Source: Siphonodentalium dalli
Lineage: Eukaryota > Mollusca > Scaphopoda > Gadilida > Siphonodentaliidae
DNA: 64,000 bases
Reading direction: 5' to 3'
Assembly (NCBI GenBank): GCA_032622095.1
Contig: CP136069.1
Location: 108,838,278-108,902,277 of the forward strand
The notes below the pieces were generated by a model. That model saw only the letters and a program-made list of their open reading frames with translations, was not told where the DNA came from and made no database searches. Positions 12,046-24,968 of this stretch are shown here, piece by piece; position 1 is the stretch's first letter; every line of letters begins with the position of its first letter. The position numbers and the translations under genes are program-made.

Positions 12046-12957
12046 GGCTCACCTGAGACAAAGTCTCTGGTGGAGCTATAGTCATCACTCCTCGTCCGTC
12101 CGTCAACAATTCTTTAAACTTCTCCTCTGGAACCATAAGACCGAATGGGTTCATAGTTTGTGTGGATATTGCCTAGGTGACTCACATTCCGATTTGTTCA
12201 AATGAGGTCACTGGGTCAAATGTGGGCAGGGACATAACTCCACAAAATATTAAAAATTGCAAGTGAAGTCTGACATTTTTATAAACATTTCCTGGAGATC
12301 TGCTAGAGGTCATTAATTCCCAATTACAACATCAATCTATCATATGTTTTGTTCAAATCTTTCAACAGGACATTTAACTCTCCCACACCCACCACTTCAC
12401 CAGAACATATTTGGCAAACTTGAAAAGCGATCTTGGAAAGAACCACCAGCTCTATTTAGTTCACATTTAATATTGAGGCTCCTTTGGTGATGTGTGATTC
12501 AGATTTGTTTAATCAGGGTCACCAGGTCAAGTAGGTGCAAGGCCAGCTACATTACTCTTTCTCTCCATAGTAATTCATCATACGTCTTCTATGCAAGAAT
12601 GAAATGGCCTATTTTGCTTATATTTAGTAGGAAATTACCTTGGGTGACAGATTTGTGAAAATGGCATCACAAAGTCGAATAAGGGCATTGCCAGAGACAT
12701 AACTATTTCACAACATAGTAATTCTTAAAATATGTATGGCAGAGCCAAGAACTAGTTGGCTTATTTAGCATGGAATGTTCTTGTTTGACTGCAATACAGA
12801 TATTTTTAATGGGGTAACCTGGAAAAATAGGACAGTTTCCTTCTTAATATGCTTCCTTCACAAGGACCATCAGGTCTATTTTATAAAAAGGCGCTTGTGA
12901 GATTGGAAATTTCCAACAATTGGGAAAGTTTGAGATATCAATTGTGTAATTCCAACA
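12046..12957 (+). mobile_element. F3 stem-loop element, complete-looking copy
   Basis: The head GGCTCACCTGAGACAAAGTC has its hairpin partner, a short GTCCGTCCGTC run, and diverged modules. It ends with the family's 3' structure: TTGGAAATTTCCAACAATTG, then about 25 bp, then AATTGTGTAATTCCAAC, which fold back on each other. Confidence 0.65.
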
Positions 12958-15900
12958 TAAGAAATTTGTCATGGCTATCGAAATTGGGATTTAGATGGGA
13001 ACAAGTCATTTTGGGGTTATTCGGCCAAAAAACATGGCTGCCAGTGGCCATCTTGGATTTAAAATTCAATCCATTAGCACGGGCTACAGGTCGTACTGTT
13101 CGACTGATCATCATGAAAATTGTCATGGAAGTTAATATTGACATGTAGATGGGAACGAGTAATTTTGGGGTCGTTCGGCCAAAAAACATGGCCGCTGGCA
13201 GCTATCTTGGATTTACTGTTTGTATGACTAAATCCTTTCACACAGGCTACAGGTCGTACCTTTGATCAGATCATCATGAAATTTTTCATGGATGTTAACA
13301 TTAACATGTAGATGGGACCGAGTCATTTTTAGCTCAACTTTACTTTGTAAAGTTTGAGCTATTGCCATGGCTTTGTCGTCCGTCGTCCGTGTGTACGTGT
13401 GTGCGTGTGTGCGTGTGTTCGTGTGTGCGTGTGTGCGTGTGTACGTGTGTACGTAAGGCGTCAACAATGCAGGCTACAGGTCGTACCTTTCGTCGGATCA
13501 TTATGAAATTTGTCATAGCTGTTGACATCAACATTTAGACCAGAATAATTAATTTTGGGGTCATTCGGAAAAAAAACATGGCCGCCAGTGGCCATATTGG
13601 ATTTCAAAATTCAATCCATTAGCACGGGCTACAGGCCGTACTGTTTGTCTGATCTTCATGAAATTTGTCATGGATGTTAATATTGACATGTAGATGGGAA
13701 CGAGTAATTTTGGGGTCATTCGGCCCAAAAACATGGCCGCCAGCAGCCATCTTGGATTTTACTCTTTGTATGACTAAATTCTTTAGCACGGGCTACAGGT
13801 CGTACTTTTAGTCTGATCATCATAAATTTTGTCAAGAATGTTAATAATGACATGTAGATGGGAACGAGTCATTATGGGGTCATTCGGCCAAAAAACATGG
13901 CCGCCAGCAGCCATTTTGTATTTTACTCTTTGTATGACTAAATCCTTTAGCACGGGCTACAGGTCGTACTTTTAGTCTGATCATCATAAATTTTGTCAAG
14001 AATGTTAATAATGACATGTAGATGGGAACGAGTCATTTTGGGGTCATTCGGACAAAAAACATGGCCGCCAGCAGCCATCTTGGATTTCAAAATTTAATCC
14101 ATTAGCACGGGCCACAGGTCGTACTGTTCGTCTGATCACCATGAAATTTGTCATGGATGATAATATTGACATGTAGATGGGAACGAGTAATTTTGGGGTC
14201 ATTCGGCCAATAAACATGGCCGCCAGCAGCCATCTTCGATTTTACTCTTTGTATGACTAAATTCTTTAGCACGGGCTGCAGGTCGTACCTTTAGTCTGAT
14301 CATCATAAAATTTGTCACGGATATTAACAATGACATATAGATGGGAACGAGTAATTTTGGGGTCATTCGGCTAAAAAACATGGTCGCCAGCAGCCATCTT
14401 GGATTTTACTCTTTGTATGACTAAATCCTTTAGCACGGGCTACAGGTCCTACTTTTAGTCTGATCATCATAAAATTTGTCAAGAATGTTAATAATGACAT
14501 GTAGATGGAACGAGTAATTTTGGGGTCATTCGGCTAAAAAACATGGTCGCCAGCAGCCATTTTGTATTTTACTCTTTGTATGACTAAATCCTTTAGCACG
14601 GGCTACAGGTCGTACTTTTAGTCTGATCATCATAAATTTTGTCAAGAATGTTAATAATGACATGTAGATGGGAATGAGTCATTTTGGGGTCATTCGGACA
14701 AAAAACATGGCCGCCAGCAGCCATCTTGGATTTCAAAATTTAATCCATTAGCACGGGCCACAGGTCGTACTGTTCGTCTGATCACCATGAAATTTGTCAT
14801 GGATGATAATATTGACATGTAGATGGGAACGAGTAATTTTGGGGTCATTCGGCCAATAAACATGGCCGCCAGCAGCCATCTTCGATTTTACTCTTTGTAT
14901 GACTAAATTCTTTTGCACGGGCTGCAGGTCGTACCTTTAGTCTGATCATCATAAAATTTGTCACGGATATTAACAATGACATGTAGATGGGAACGAGTAA
15001 TTTTGGGGTCATTCGGCCAAAAAACATGGCCGCCAGCAGCCATTTTGTATTTTACTCTTTGTATGACTAAATCCTTTAGCACGGGCTACAGGTTGTACCT
15101 TTAGTCTGATCATCATGAAATGTGTCATGGATGTTAACAATGACATGTAGATGGGAACGAGTAATTTTGGGGTCATTCGGCCAAAAAACATGGCCGCCAG
15201 CAGCCATCTTGGATTTTACTCTTTGTATGACTAAATTCTTTAGCACGGGCTGCAGGTCGTACCTTTAGTCTGATCATCATAAAATGTGTCATGGATGTTA
15301 ACAATGACATGTAGATGGGAACGAGTAATTTTGGGGTCATTCGGCCAAAAAACCTGGACGCCAGCAGCCATCTTTGATTTTACTCTTTGTATGACTAAAT
15401 CCTTTAGCACGGGCTACAGGTTGTACCTTTAGTCTGATCATCATGAAATGTGTCATGAATGTTAATAATGACATGTAGATGGGAACAAGTCATTTTGAGG
15501 TCATTCAGCCGAAAAACATGGCCGCCAGCAGCCATCTTGGATTTTACTCTTTGTATGACTAAATCCTTTAGCATGGGCTACAGGTCGTACCTTTAGTCTG
15601 ATCATCATAAAATTTGTCATGGTTGTTGAAATTGGAATGTAGATGGGAACGAGTTAGTTTGGGGTCATTCGGACAAAAAACATGGCCGCCAGTGGCCATC
15701 TTGGATTTAAAAATTTAATCCATTAGCACGGGCCACAGGTCGTACTGTTTGTCTGATCATGAAATTTGTCATGGATGATAATATTGACATGTAGATGGGA
15801 ACGAGTAATTTTGGGGTCATTCGGCCAAAAAACATGGCCGCCAGCAGCCATCTTGGATTTTACTCTTTGTATGACTAAATTCTTTAGCACGGGCTGCAGG

Positions 15901-18066
15901 TCGTACCTTTAGTCTGATCATCATAAAATGTGTCATGGATGTTAACAGTGACATGTAGATGAGAACTAGTCATTTTGGGGTCATTCGGCCAAAAAACATG
16001 GCCGCCAGCAGCCATCTTGGATTTTACTCTTTGTATGACTAAATCCTTTAGCACGGGCTGCAGGTCGTACCTTTAGTCTGATCATCATAAAATGTGTCAT
16101 GGATGTTAACAATGACATGTAGATGGGAATGAGTAATTTTGGGTTCATTCGGCCGAAAACAAGGCCGCCAGCTAAATTCTTTAGCACGGGCTACATGTCA
16201 TACCTTTAGTCTGATCATCATAAAATTTGTCATGAATGTTAATAATGACATGTAGATGGGAACGAGTCATTTTGGGATCATTCGGCCAAAAAACATGGCC
16301 GCCAGCAGCCATCTTGGATTTTACTCTTTGTATGACTAAATTCTTTAGCATGGGCTACAGGTCGTACCTTTAGTCTGATCGTCATAAAATTTGTCTTGGA
16401 TGTTAACGATGACATGTAGATGGGAACGACTCATTTTGGGGTCATTCGGCCGAAAACAAGGCCGACAGCAGCCATCTTGGATTTTACTTTTCTCTTCATG
16501 TCTATAAACATGTATTGGATATTAAACTTTCCACATTCCTAATGGCTCCATTGACTGTAATACATTAAATTATTCCCTTTCCAAGTTGAGCTACAGTGTC
16601 ATTGACACTTTCATTAGGTCATTCGGCCAAAAAACATTGCTGCCAGCAATCATCTTGGATTTTACTCTTTGCATGACTAAATCCTTTGGCACGGGCCACA
16701 GGTCGTACCTTTGGTCGGATCATTGTGAAATTTGTCATGACTGTTGACATTGACATGTCGATTGGGGTCAATCGGCCAAAAAACATGGCCCCCCCAGTGG
16801 CCATCTTGGATATCAAAATTCAATCCATTAGCACGGGGCTACAGGTCGTACTGTTCGTCTGATCATCATGAAATTTGTCATGGATGTTAATATTGACATG
16901 TAGATGGGAACGAGTAATTTTGGGGTCTGTCGGCCAGAAAACATGGCCGCTGACAGCCATTTTGGATTTTACTCTTTGCATGACTAAATCCTTTGGCACG
17001 GGCTACAGGTCGTACCGTTGGTCAGATTATCATGAAATTTGTCATGGATGTTGACATTGACATGTAGATGGGAACGAGTCATTTTTAGGTCATTTGGCCA
17101 AAAAACATGGCCGCCAGCAGCCATCTTGGATTTTACTCTTTGCATGACTAAATCCTTTGGCACGGGCCACAGGTCGTACCTTTGGTCGGATCATTGTGAA
17201 ATTTGTCATGACTGTTGACATTGACATGTCGATTGGAACGAGTCATTTTGGGGTCAATCGGCCAAAAAAATTGGCCCCCCCCCCCCCAGTGGCCATCTTG
17301 GATATCAAAATTCAATCCATTAGCACGGGGCTACAGGTCGTACTGTTCGTCTGATCATCATGAAATTTGTCATGGATGTTAATATTGACATGTAGATGGG
17401 AACGAGTAATTTTGGGGTCTGTCGGCCAGAAAACATGGCCGCTGACAGCCATTTTGGATTTTACTCTTTGCATGACTAAATCCTTTGGCACGGGCTACAG
17501 GTCGTACCGTTGGTCAGATCATCATGAAATTTGTCATGGATGTTGACATTGACATGTAGATGGGAACGAGTCATTTTTAGGTCATTTGGCCAAAAAACAT
17601 GGCCGCCAGCAGCCATCTTGGATTTTACTCTTTGCATGACTAAATCCTTTGGCATGGGCTACATGTCGTACCTTTGGTCTGATCATCATGATATTTGTCA
17701 TGGCTGTTGACGAGTCGTTTTGGGGTCATTCGGCCTTAAACATGTCCACTGGCAGCCACTCTTTGCATGACTAAATCCTTTGGCACACCCTACAGTCAAC
17801 TTCTCTCATCCGATCATCTCCAGACTTCATATTAATCTTGATATTGATCTACCAGATGGAAGCTATCAAATGTTTTTGAATATCATTGGAAAACATAGCC
17901 GCCAGCAACCATCTTGGATTTTACTTTTAAATATATCTCTTCATGTTGATAATCTAGTATTACTTAGACATTTCAATTTTCCGCATTCCTAATCGCTCCG
18001 TTGACTAACACATGAAATTATTCCCATTCCAAGTTGAGCTACAGTGTCATTGACACTTTCATTTTT
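12958..18066 (+). mobile_element. F1 tandem array, outer copy, interrupted by a second F1 element
   Basis: F1 units resume after the F3 tail, are interrupted at 13330-16613 by a complete F1 element, and continue to the F1 3' end (GTGTCATTGACACTTTCATT) at about 18066. The flanks of the inner copy read GAGTCATTTT and TAGGTCATTCGG. Joined, they match an uninterrupted unit near 17080. A ~470-bp block is duplicated (16.69 and 17.16 kb). Confidence 0.8.
13330..16613 (+). mobile_element. F1 element nested inside F1, complete
   Basis: It has the head hairpin, a long GTGTGCGTGTGTGCG run, about 19 units and the 3' mini-hairpin. Units here carry TTAGCACGGGCTACAGG rather than TTGGCGCGGGCTACAGG, so this array is a distinct subfamily from 4.6-8.6 kb. 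Blocks near 14199 and 14845 repeat at 646 bp, four units, so a four-unit higher-order repeat is present. Confidence 0.82.
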
Positions 18067-18410
18067 TTTTTATATAGAAATTTAACTCTTTTTTTTTAGA
18101 AACACCACATCACATCCTCCCCCATCTCTGTCCCTCCCACCCCACAATATAGCCAGATATCTGCCCTGCACATTAAATGCCTTCTTTTAACTACAGATGT
18201 AGTCTGCAGACTATTTGACATTCCAATGTGTAGATATCCCAACACACTGGCTTTACTTTGTACAGCTGACACTCTGCAGCACATTATAAAGTAATCAGTT
18301 ATCTCAATTCCCAGCAGATAGTAGGGTTGGAACCATTGGATGAATGCAGTTTAATCCAACGTGTTGACTAAAAAAATACAGTTTGACAGTTTATTATTAC
18401 GTATTGGTAC
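18067..18410. repeat. R4 repeat copy
   Basis: AGAAACACCACATCACATCC followed by C-rich text and CATTAAATGCCTT parallels the blocks at 10.8 and 25.3 kb. No gene seen. Confidence 0.5.
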
Positions 18411-19532
18411 TATTCACTAAGGAACGTTATAGAAGAACCAACTAAAGTAACTAGAACAACTGCGACCTTGATAGACCCAATTATAGTTAGTGTGAGTGTA
18501 TAAAATTGGTCAACCCCATGATCTCTGTGTTCTGGATCGTCTTAGTACTTTAGCAAATTCAAATGACAAGTATCTGGTTTGGAGTTACAACAAAGCTGAT
18601 TTTGATAGAATGAATCGGGATATTTCAACTGGATTGGGATCATTTACATGGGGAGGCGACTGATATTAACGAGGCAGTCGAAATATTTACATCAAAGTTC
18701 ATGCTCATCACTAAATCATTTATTCCAAATCACAATATAACTGTAAGAAATAATGACGAACCATTGTTTAATAGCGAGCTCAGAAGACACTGTAGAATTA
18801 GAGATCGACTGAGTGCGAAAGCTCTCAAGCAAAAAACACCCCATGCTTGGGCCAGATTCAAGACTACCAGAAACAAGGTTAACAATATGAGAAAAAACAG
18901 CGAAACGAGCCTTCATGAAATAAATTGACACAACTTTGACATTGAATCATAATCCCAAAAATATTTGGAAAATCACCAAGCAACTACTGAACAATTTCAT
19001 GACAGTTCAGGGCATACCAAACCTAGAATATAATGGAAATATTGCAGAGAATGATGGGGATAATGCCGAAATAATTAATGATGTATTTGTCCAAAACAGT
19101 TTTCTTGATGACTCTGGACACTCTCTGCCTCTTTTTCAATCAAAAACGTCAAATTACATAGGATCTGTAACCACCAATGAGGATGAGGTCATTGCAATTT
19201 TGAAAAAATTACCGACTAATAAAGCATGTGGACATGATGGAATTACAAATATGATGATCAAAGAGACGAGTTCTGGCATATGTAAACCTCTTTGTAAAAT
19301 TATTAGCATATCACTAAAATCAGGTCAATTTCCTGACTCGTGGAAGAAGGCTGATGTAATACAAATTTTTAAGAAAAGTAGCCCATATGAAGTGAACAAT
19401 TGCAGACCAGTATCACCGTCTATCACGTTTATGTTGTCTCAATAAGGTTCTGGAGAAAATTTTATTTGGGTCATTTCACACTCAAGTAGAACACTTTGTC
19501 TTCCCTCCACTGGAAATAATAACACCCAATTA
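18411..19532 (+). pseudogene. LINE fragment, CR1/L2/Jockey-like reverse transcriptase, broken
   Basis: The left end encodes the typical end of the endonuclease domain (IEEPTKVTRTTATLIDP near 18430). A linker follows, then reverse-transcriptase N-terminal motifs in 18936-19445: KKLPTNKACGHDGITNMMIK, LKSGQFPDSWKKADVIQIFK and NNCRPVSPS. After that the reading shifts frame; the next frame (from about 19429) gives CCLNKVLEKILFGSF, the usual continuation. The YADD region and all later parts are missing. The frame is also broken in the linker. It ends where an F1 head begins at about 19533. Non-LTR elements copy themselves through target-primed reverse transcription; this one is dead. Confidence 0.8.
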
Positions 19533-19810
19533 TTAGCTCAACTTCCTTTGTAAGTTTGAGCTATTGCCATGGGTTGGCGTCCGTCGTCCTTGTGTGCGTG
19601 TGTCCATCAACAATTTCCTTTGGCGCGGGCTACAGGTCGTATCTTTGGTCTGATCTTTATGAAATTTGTCATGAATGTTGACATTGACATGCAGATGGGA
19701 ACGAGTCTTTTGGGGTCATTTGGCCAAAAAACATGGCTGCTGTTGGCCATCTTGGATTTCAAAATTAAATCCATTGGCACGGGCTACAGGCCGTACTGTT
19801 TGGTGTGATC

Positions 19811-21160
19811 CAGGCCTCAGGCTAGAGGTTCAGAACAGGGAGACTTGAAGTCTCCCTCCAGAAAATTTAGGGAGACTTCAGGAAATTTAGGGAGACTTCA
19901 CGATAATCTGATATTTTAACTAAATTGATAACTTTAATTATTTTTAAACTGTTTGACTTTATCTGAAGAAATTAATTGTTTTGATTTCATAACTTTTAAT
20001 ATCTGAGACTGGATTATTATTATAAATTTAAATTTTTTGGAAATGGCTTTTGGCAGCTGCTGTATTGTGGGTGTCCGTTAAAATAAACAATAAGGACTAA
20101 TTAAGGAGGTGTAAAAGCTTTAATTTTGTTTCTAAAGAGTTTATTGTTGAATACCAACATCACGACAGTATGCCATCAGTGATGTCTGATGATAATCCGA
20201 TTAAAGCCATAAACTTGACGAGTTTGATAGCTGTGTCACAATAAGTAGTGATTACTATTAATGTGTTCTTAACAGAGACCAGTTGAGCTTATAATATACA
20301 CCAGCAGGTTATTTAAATATCTGCATTGTAACAAAGTAGGCCTACATGCAATTAATTTGCAACCGTTGACAGACGTATTTACGAGCACGTGGCCTGAGCG
20401 ATAGATTGACAACAATTGTAATTTGCAATTAACACGTAGTTTTGACACAAATTAATCCTTTTAAATGAGTTTGGATAGTAATAGTTTTTTATGTAGATCT
20501 TTGATTTAACTAAGAACATTAAATTAATTACTTCCAATGCACATTCAAACCTCTGTGTTTAATAGTAAGCAAGCACGTGCTCTTGAGTCTTGTTTGTAAA
20601 CATATAAATAAAAATGTGCAATTCCGAAAAGTAAAAAAGTTGGATTGGGAAACGGAGTCCGACACAACTACTTTTGTAAAATTGAAAATTCATAGATATG
20701 TTTTAGTTTAAATTCAAAGAGAGTATTATTTGTTCACATTGGCTACTGCATGAGCGGTGGTGACCATGTATGGCTATACAATTTGCGGTTACAAAATGAC
20801 CCGACGGAACAAAGTAATGTCTAAATTCCAGTCTCCTTAAAACGAACCAGTAGCTCATCATAAACTTCGTTGCTCAGCGCAATTTGCCATTTCCCAAAAC
20901 ACCCAATCTGATTAGAATATGTGGATAGGGTACACCATGTATAATTGATAAAAAAAATGCCTCGTTGGAACAGTTGAGACTTTGTATTTTTTTTGGTTGC
21001 AAAATGAGTCAAATTTTCACCGGTAAAATTACCGTAAATCCTAAGCTAGTTTTGTCAAATTTGGAAGGCGACTTCGTTTTCGCCTTGCAGACATCCGAGG
21101 GCGACTTCATAGGCCCGAGGGCGAGAATTTCGCCCGAGTCTCCTCCTAGCGTGGGGCCTG
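19811..21160. mobile_element. Non-autonomous hAT-type element, 1350 bp, 8-bp target duplication
   Basis: It is flanked by perfect 8-bp repeats GTGTGATC (19803-19810 and 21161-21168), which rejoin into a normal F1 unit. Terminal inverted repeats are CAGGCCTCAGGCTAG at the left and, read inward from the right, CAGGCCCCACGCTAG. Short internal repeats (GGGAGACTTCA) lie near the left end, and GGGCGACTTC/GGGCGAGAATTTCGCCC near the right. No transposase frame; it would depend on a hAT enzyme supplied elsewhere. Confidence 0.87.
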
Positions 21161-21405
21161 GTGTGATCATCATAAAATTTGTCATGAATGTTGACATTTA
21201 CCTGTAAATGTGAACGAGTCATTTTAGGATCATTCAGCCAAAAAACATGGCCGCTGGTGGCCATCTTGGATTTTACTCTTTGCATTACTAAATCCTTTGA
21301 CGCATCCTACAGACCACATCCCTGATCCGATCATCACCAAACTTCATATTGGCCAAAAACATGGCCATCTTGGATTTTACTCTTTGCATCACTATATATT
21401 TTCAC

Positions 21406-23551
21406 TAGGCTTGCCGCATTTTGGGAATAATCGAACAATCGTCAGTGGTGTCGATTAATCAAATGAAAATTGACTTTTTTAGTTCAAATAACAATGCATA
21501 TTATACAACAACACAAGAACGCTGGCATACAGCGTATTTGCAAAGAACTAATCTCAAATTAAGAGGCAATATTTTGCACCGTATTTACAGCACTAATCTA
21601 ACCCAGAAACCCACCCACGCAAACATTTGTGACAATGTAAATTTTAGTTGCGGCGTCTTTTGAGGTCGGGCCGACAGAGTTTTCTAGTTCCGTCTTGGTT
21701 TCACGTCACAGCGGTTTTTTCTTCTTTTAATGTGCCGACGCATGTGTATACTCCGCGGCACGCGTGATAGCAGATGTTCAGCGGTCACAGGCAATTCCGC
21801 TTTTGAAGTTTTCAATTGGTTATGGCAAATTTCTCAGTCAAAATGGGCGTGTCAATTGGAAACTGACAGAATAATTTTATATCTTTTCCCGTCAAACTGG
21901 TACCCGGTGCAAATCTTCACGATGTCCCAACAAAAAAAGTCAGACGTATGGAAGCATTTTACGAAGATAAACGAAAAAAGCTTTTCATGTAATACATGCA
22001 AAAAAACATTTGCTTTCCACGGATCGACAACGACGATGTTCACACATTTACGAGCAATCCACAGCGGTGTATTAGGCCCCAAAGAAAGTACGACCCAGAC
22101 CACACTTGCAGCATTTGCAGGGCCGAAAATTGGGGAACGCAAGAAAAAGGAAATTAGCGATAAAGTGGCGCGATTCATTATTAAGGACATGTTACCTTTA
22201 AATACGTTTGAAGGCACTGGATTTCGAGAGTTAATGAAATGCGTGCAACCAGACTAGACAGTTCCGGGTCGAACATATATCCGTGGGCTCATTGAAGAAA
22301 AGTACGAAACATGCAAGGGAGGGCTGATCGACAAATTGTCTCAATTTTCGGATAAAAGAAAACAATGGCAGTGCTACACTATTACCACAGACATATGGAC
22401 TAGTCGTATTAATGACCCATACACTACATTGACTGTACAGTGTTTGGGTGATGAATGGGAAATGGAGAGCTACGTCTTATGTACAGAACTGATGCCCGAA
22501 CAGCATACTGGAGAACACATTGCTGACCGTATTCTTAACACACTTAAAGATTTCAGAATTCCAACGGACAAAGTAACAGCTATCATTCATGACAATGTCT
22601 CTAACGCCGTGAAAGCTGTTTCTGTACTGAATGAGAAAATAGCTGAAAGTAAGCCTACTGGTGCCAATTCAAGTGACGTAAGCATCGTGAGCGTACCGTG
22701 CGCAGCTCATACCCTACAACTGGCGATAGTCACAGGTTTAGATGTCCGGCAATTGTCTACCCTTTTAGGAAGTTGTCGCAGATTGGTATCACACTTCCAT
22801 CATAGCGCTAGGGCAACACAGGAATTGTATAAAAAACAAGAGCAGATGAATATGCCGAAACGCAAGCTCATGCAAGAGTGTAAAACGAGGTGGAACAGTT
22901 CTTTGTACATGCTCGACAGACTAGCCGAGCAGCGCTGGCCCATGGTAGCTGTCCTTTCTGATGTCTCCATAACGAAAAGAAGTGATGCGGCCACATTTGA
23001 CTTAACTAATGAACAATGGACCCTTATGGTTGATGTGGTTAAAGTTCTTAGGCCGTTAGAGGCCGCAACCACTCTACTTTCTTCAGAAACTGATGTTGGG
23101 ATATCTGGGTGTGCTAGCAACATCTACTCCATCAGAGAGAACATTCTCGTGTTCGGGCAATATTGTGACCGCGAAGCGTGCTCTTCTCAAACCAGATGTT
23201 GTGGATAAACTCGTATTCTTGAATAAGAATATTGTGCTTAATACATAAAGTTCATAAACAAAGAGTATTCATTTTGTTTTTATTGTTTAATAGAGGCATT
23301 TGAATTTATATGGGAGCAAATTCTCAGAACTAATGCCCTTCATTTCCCACGTGCGGTGCTCGTAAAACGGGAGTTATATTTACCATCTTACACTAACCAG
23401 ACGCACCTATTAATAGTCTCTTTTTTGGTATCTATTTACTACAAATTAAATCTCTATTTGAGATTTAATTTCATGGGTTGAAAAATCGATTAATCGTCGA
23501 TTATAGCCACTGATTAATCGATTTTGAAAATCCAAAATCGCGGGAAGCCTA
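21406..23551 (+). mobile_element. hAT transposon, internally deleted, 2146 bp, 8-bp target duplication
   Basis: It is flanked by perfect 8-bp repeats ATTTTCAC (21398-21405 and 23552-23559) within an F1 unit. Inverted ends are TAGGCTTGCCGCATTTTGGG at the left and, inward from the right, TAGGCTTCCCGCGATTTTGG. Just inside both ends are CGATTAATC repeats. It contains the broken transposase described separately. Clean ends and a perfect duplication argue for a fairly recent insertion. Confidence 0.93.
21922..23305 (+). pseudogene. hAT transposase (ZBED-like), broken
   Basis: hAT transposases cut DNA with an RNase-H-like D-D-E core and bind ends with a BED finger. From the ATG at 21922 the frame shows a BED-type finger (SDVWKHFTKI, then CNTCKKTF and HLRAIH). 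One in-frame TAG at 22255-22257 interrupts it just before TVPGRTYIRGLIEEKY, and the same frame then runs on. Core motifs follow: TTDIWTS, IHDNVSNAVKAV, CAAHTLQLAI and TRWNSSLYMLDRL. After SIREN (about 23137-23150) the frame changes. What remains in the next frame is the very end of the hATC dimerisation domain (GNIVTAKRALLKPDVVDKL, FLNKN), stopping near 23250. The deletion removes most of the C-terminal third, including the last catalytic residue. It cannot be active, but its ends could be mobilised in trans. Confidence 0.9.
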
Positions 23552-24130
23552 ATTTTCACACACCCTACAGACCACAACCCTGATCCGATCATCCCCCTAG
23601 TTGGGCACGAATCATTTTGGGGTAATTCGACTAAAAAAACATGACCGCTGGTGGCCATCTTGGATTTCAAAATTGAATCAATTCGCGCGGGCTACAGGCC
23701 GTACTGTTTGTCTGATCATCATAAAATTTGTCATGAATGTTGACATTTACATGTAGATGGTAACAAGTCATTTTAGGATCAATCGGCCTTCTTGGATTTT
23801 ACTCTTTGCATCACTAAATCCTTTGACACATCCTACAGACCACATCCCTGATCCGATCATCACCAAACTTCATATCGATCATCGGGGTGACCTCTAGATG
23901 GGAACGAGTCATTTTGGGGTCATTTGTCCAAAAAAAATCCTTTGGCACACCCTACAGACCACATCCCTGATCCGATCATTATGAAACTCGTCATGAATGT
24001 TGATATTGACATTTAGATGGGAACGCGTCATTATGGGGGTCATTCAGCCAAAAAACATGGCCGCTGGCAGCCATCTTGGATTTCAAAATTGAATCCGTTG
24101 ACGTGGGCTACAGGCCGTACTGTTTGCATG

Positions 24131-24968
24131 GTTCTTGCGCCTACTTTAATATCAAATTCAAGGGTTTTCAAGTAGTGTAGGGGTCGAAAAGGGTTTTCAA
24201 GGATGTATATACTAGAAAATCAAGGGTTTTCAAGGACGCTGGGTTACCATTGATCATATTACCTCAAACAGTATAGTACTTTAATAGTATATGTAACAGT
24301 AGTCAATAACAAGTATTTGTGAATACAAGATGCAATCAGAATTTTATGAGTAGAGAAAAACAGCAATACTACATACTGTATTATATTAACAGCATTAAAA
24401 CAATATTTTGTTTGTTTCTCGAGGGATAGGAATATGTAACTATCTCTTTCAATTTATTTATTACAACAATTATCAAATATGCTCACTTTAGTAAAAGTAA
24501 GTAGAGTGGAGGCAAAGTTTCCAGTCAGGGTGCCCCACCCCCATAATATGAAGATAAATGGATAATAGATTGCTGGGCTTTTCTCTACACATATATTTCT
24601 GACTACATACCAGGTATGAACTACTGATACCCCCACCCCCCCCCCCCCCCCTTTAGTGAACAAACATACCGGTAGTTATGATGTAGCCAGATAGACAACT
24701 TCAACTGTATTGACAATGTCAGTGTTCGGTGGATGTCATTGGTGGCCTTCGTGTGTTTGCTGCTATTAATGTGCGATCGTAACGCATGCTCACCCATGTT
24801 TCCAACGTTTATTTCCCGCATGCATATCTTGCATCTCGCAGCATGAACATTTGAGGGAATCTCCTGTAACCGTGCACAAAAATCTGCTTGTGTTTTCCAT
24901 CGAGATTGGAACCTGCATTGTCCGCGTTTTGACATTTTATTGAATTGAATTTATCGCCTATTTGTTTT
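24131..24968 (-). pseudogene. Transposon remnant with BED-like zinc finger
   Basis: On the minus strand 24935 to about 24700 encodes MSKRGQCRFQSRWKT, then ARCKICMREINVGNMGEHAL and HINSSKH. This is the usual N-terminus of hAT-like transposases or their domesticated relatives (W near the start, CxxC, then H...H). The frame then runs into non-coding text and a C-run of about 16 at 24636-24651. The rest of the protein is absent. The left part has three GGGTTTTCAAG repeats (24160-24235). Ends and target duplication were not identified. Confidence 0.6.

Larger units (their letters stand above)
19533..24130 (+). mobile_element. F1 element carrying two hAT insertions, 3' end lost
   Basis: The F1 head hairpin and microsatellite at 19533-19620 are followed by F1 units, interrupted at 19811-21160 and 21406-23551 by hAT-type elements. 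Units resume after each insertion. It ends without the F1 3' hairpin at about 24130, in GTACTGTTTGCATGG. Confidence 0.78.
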
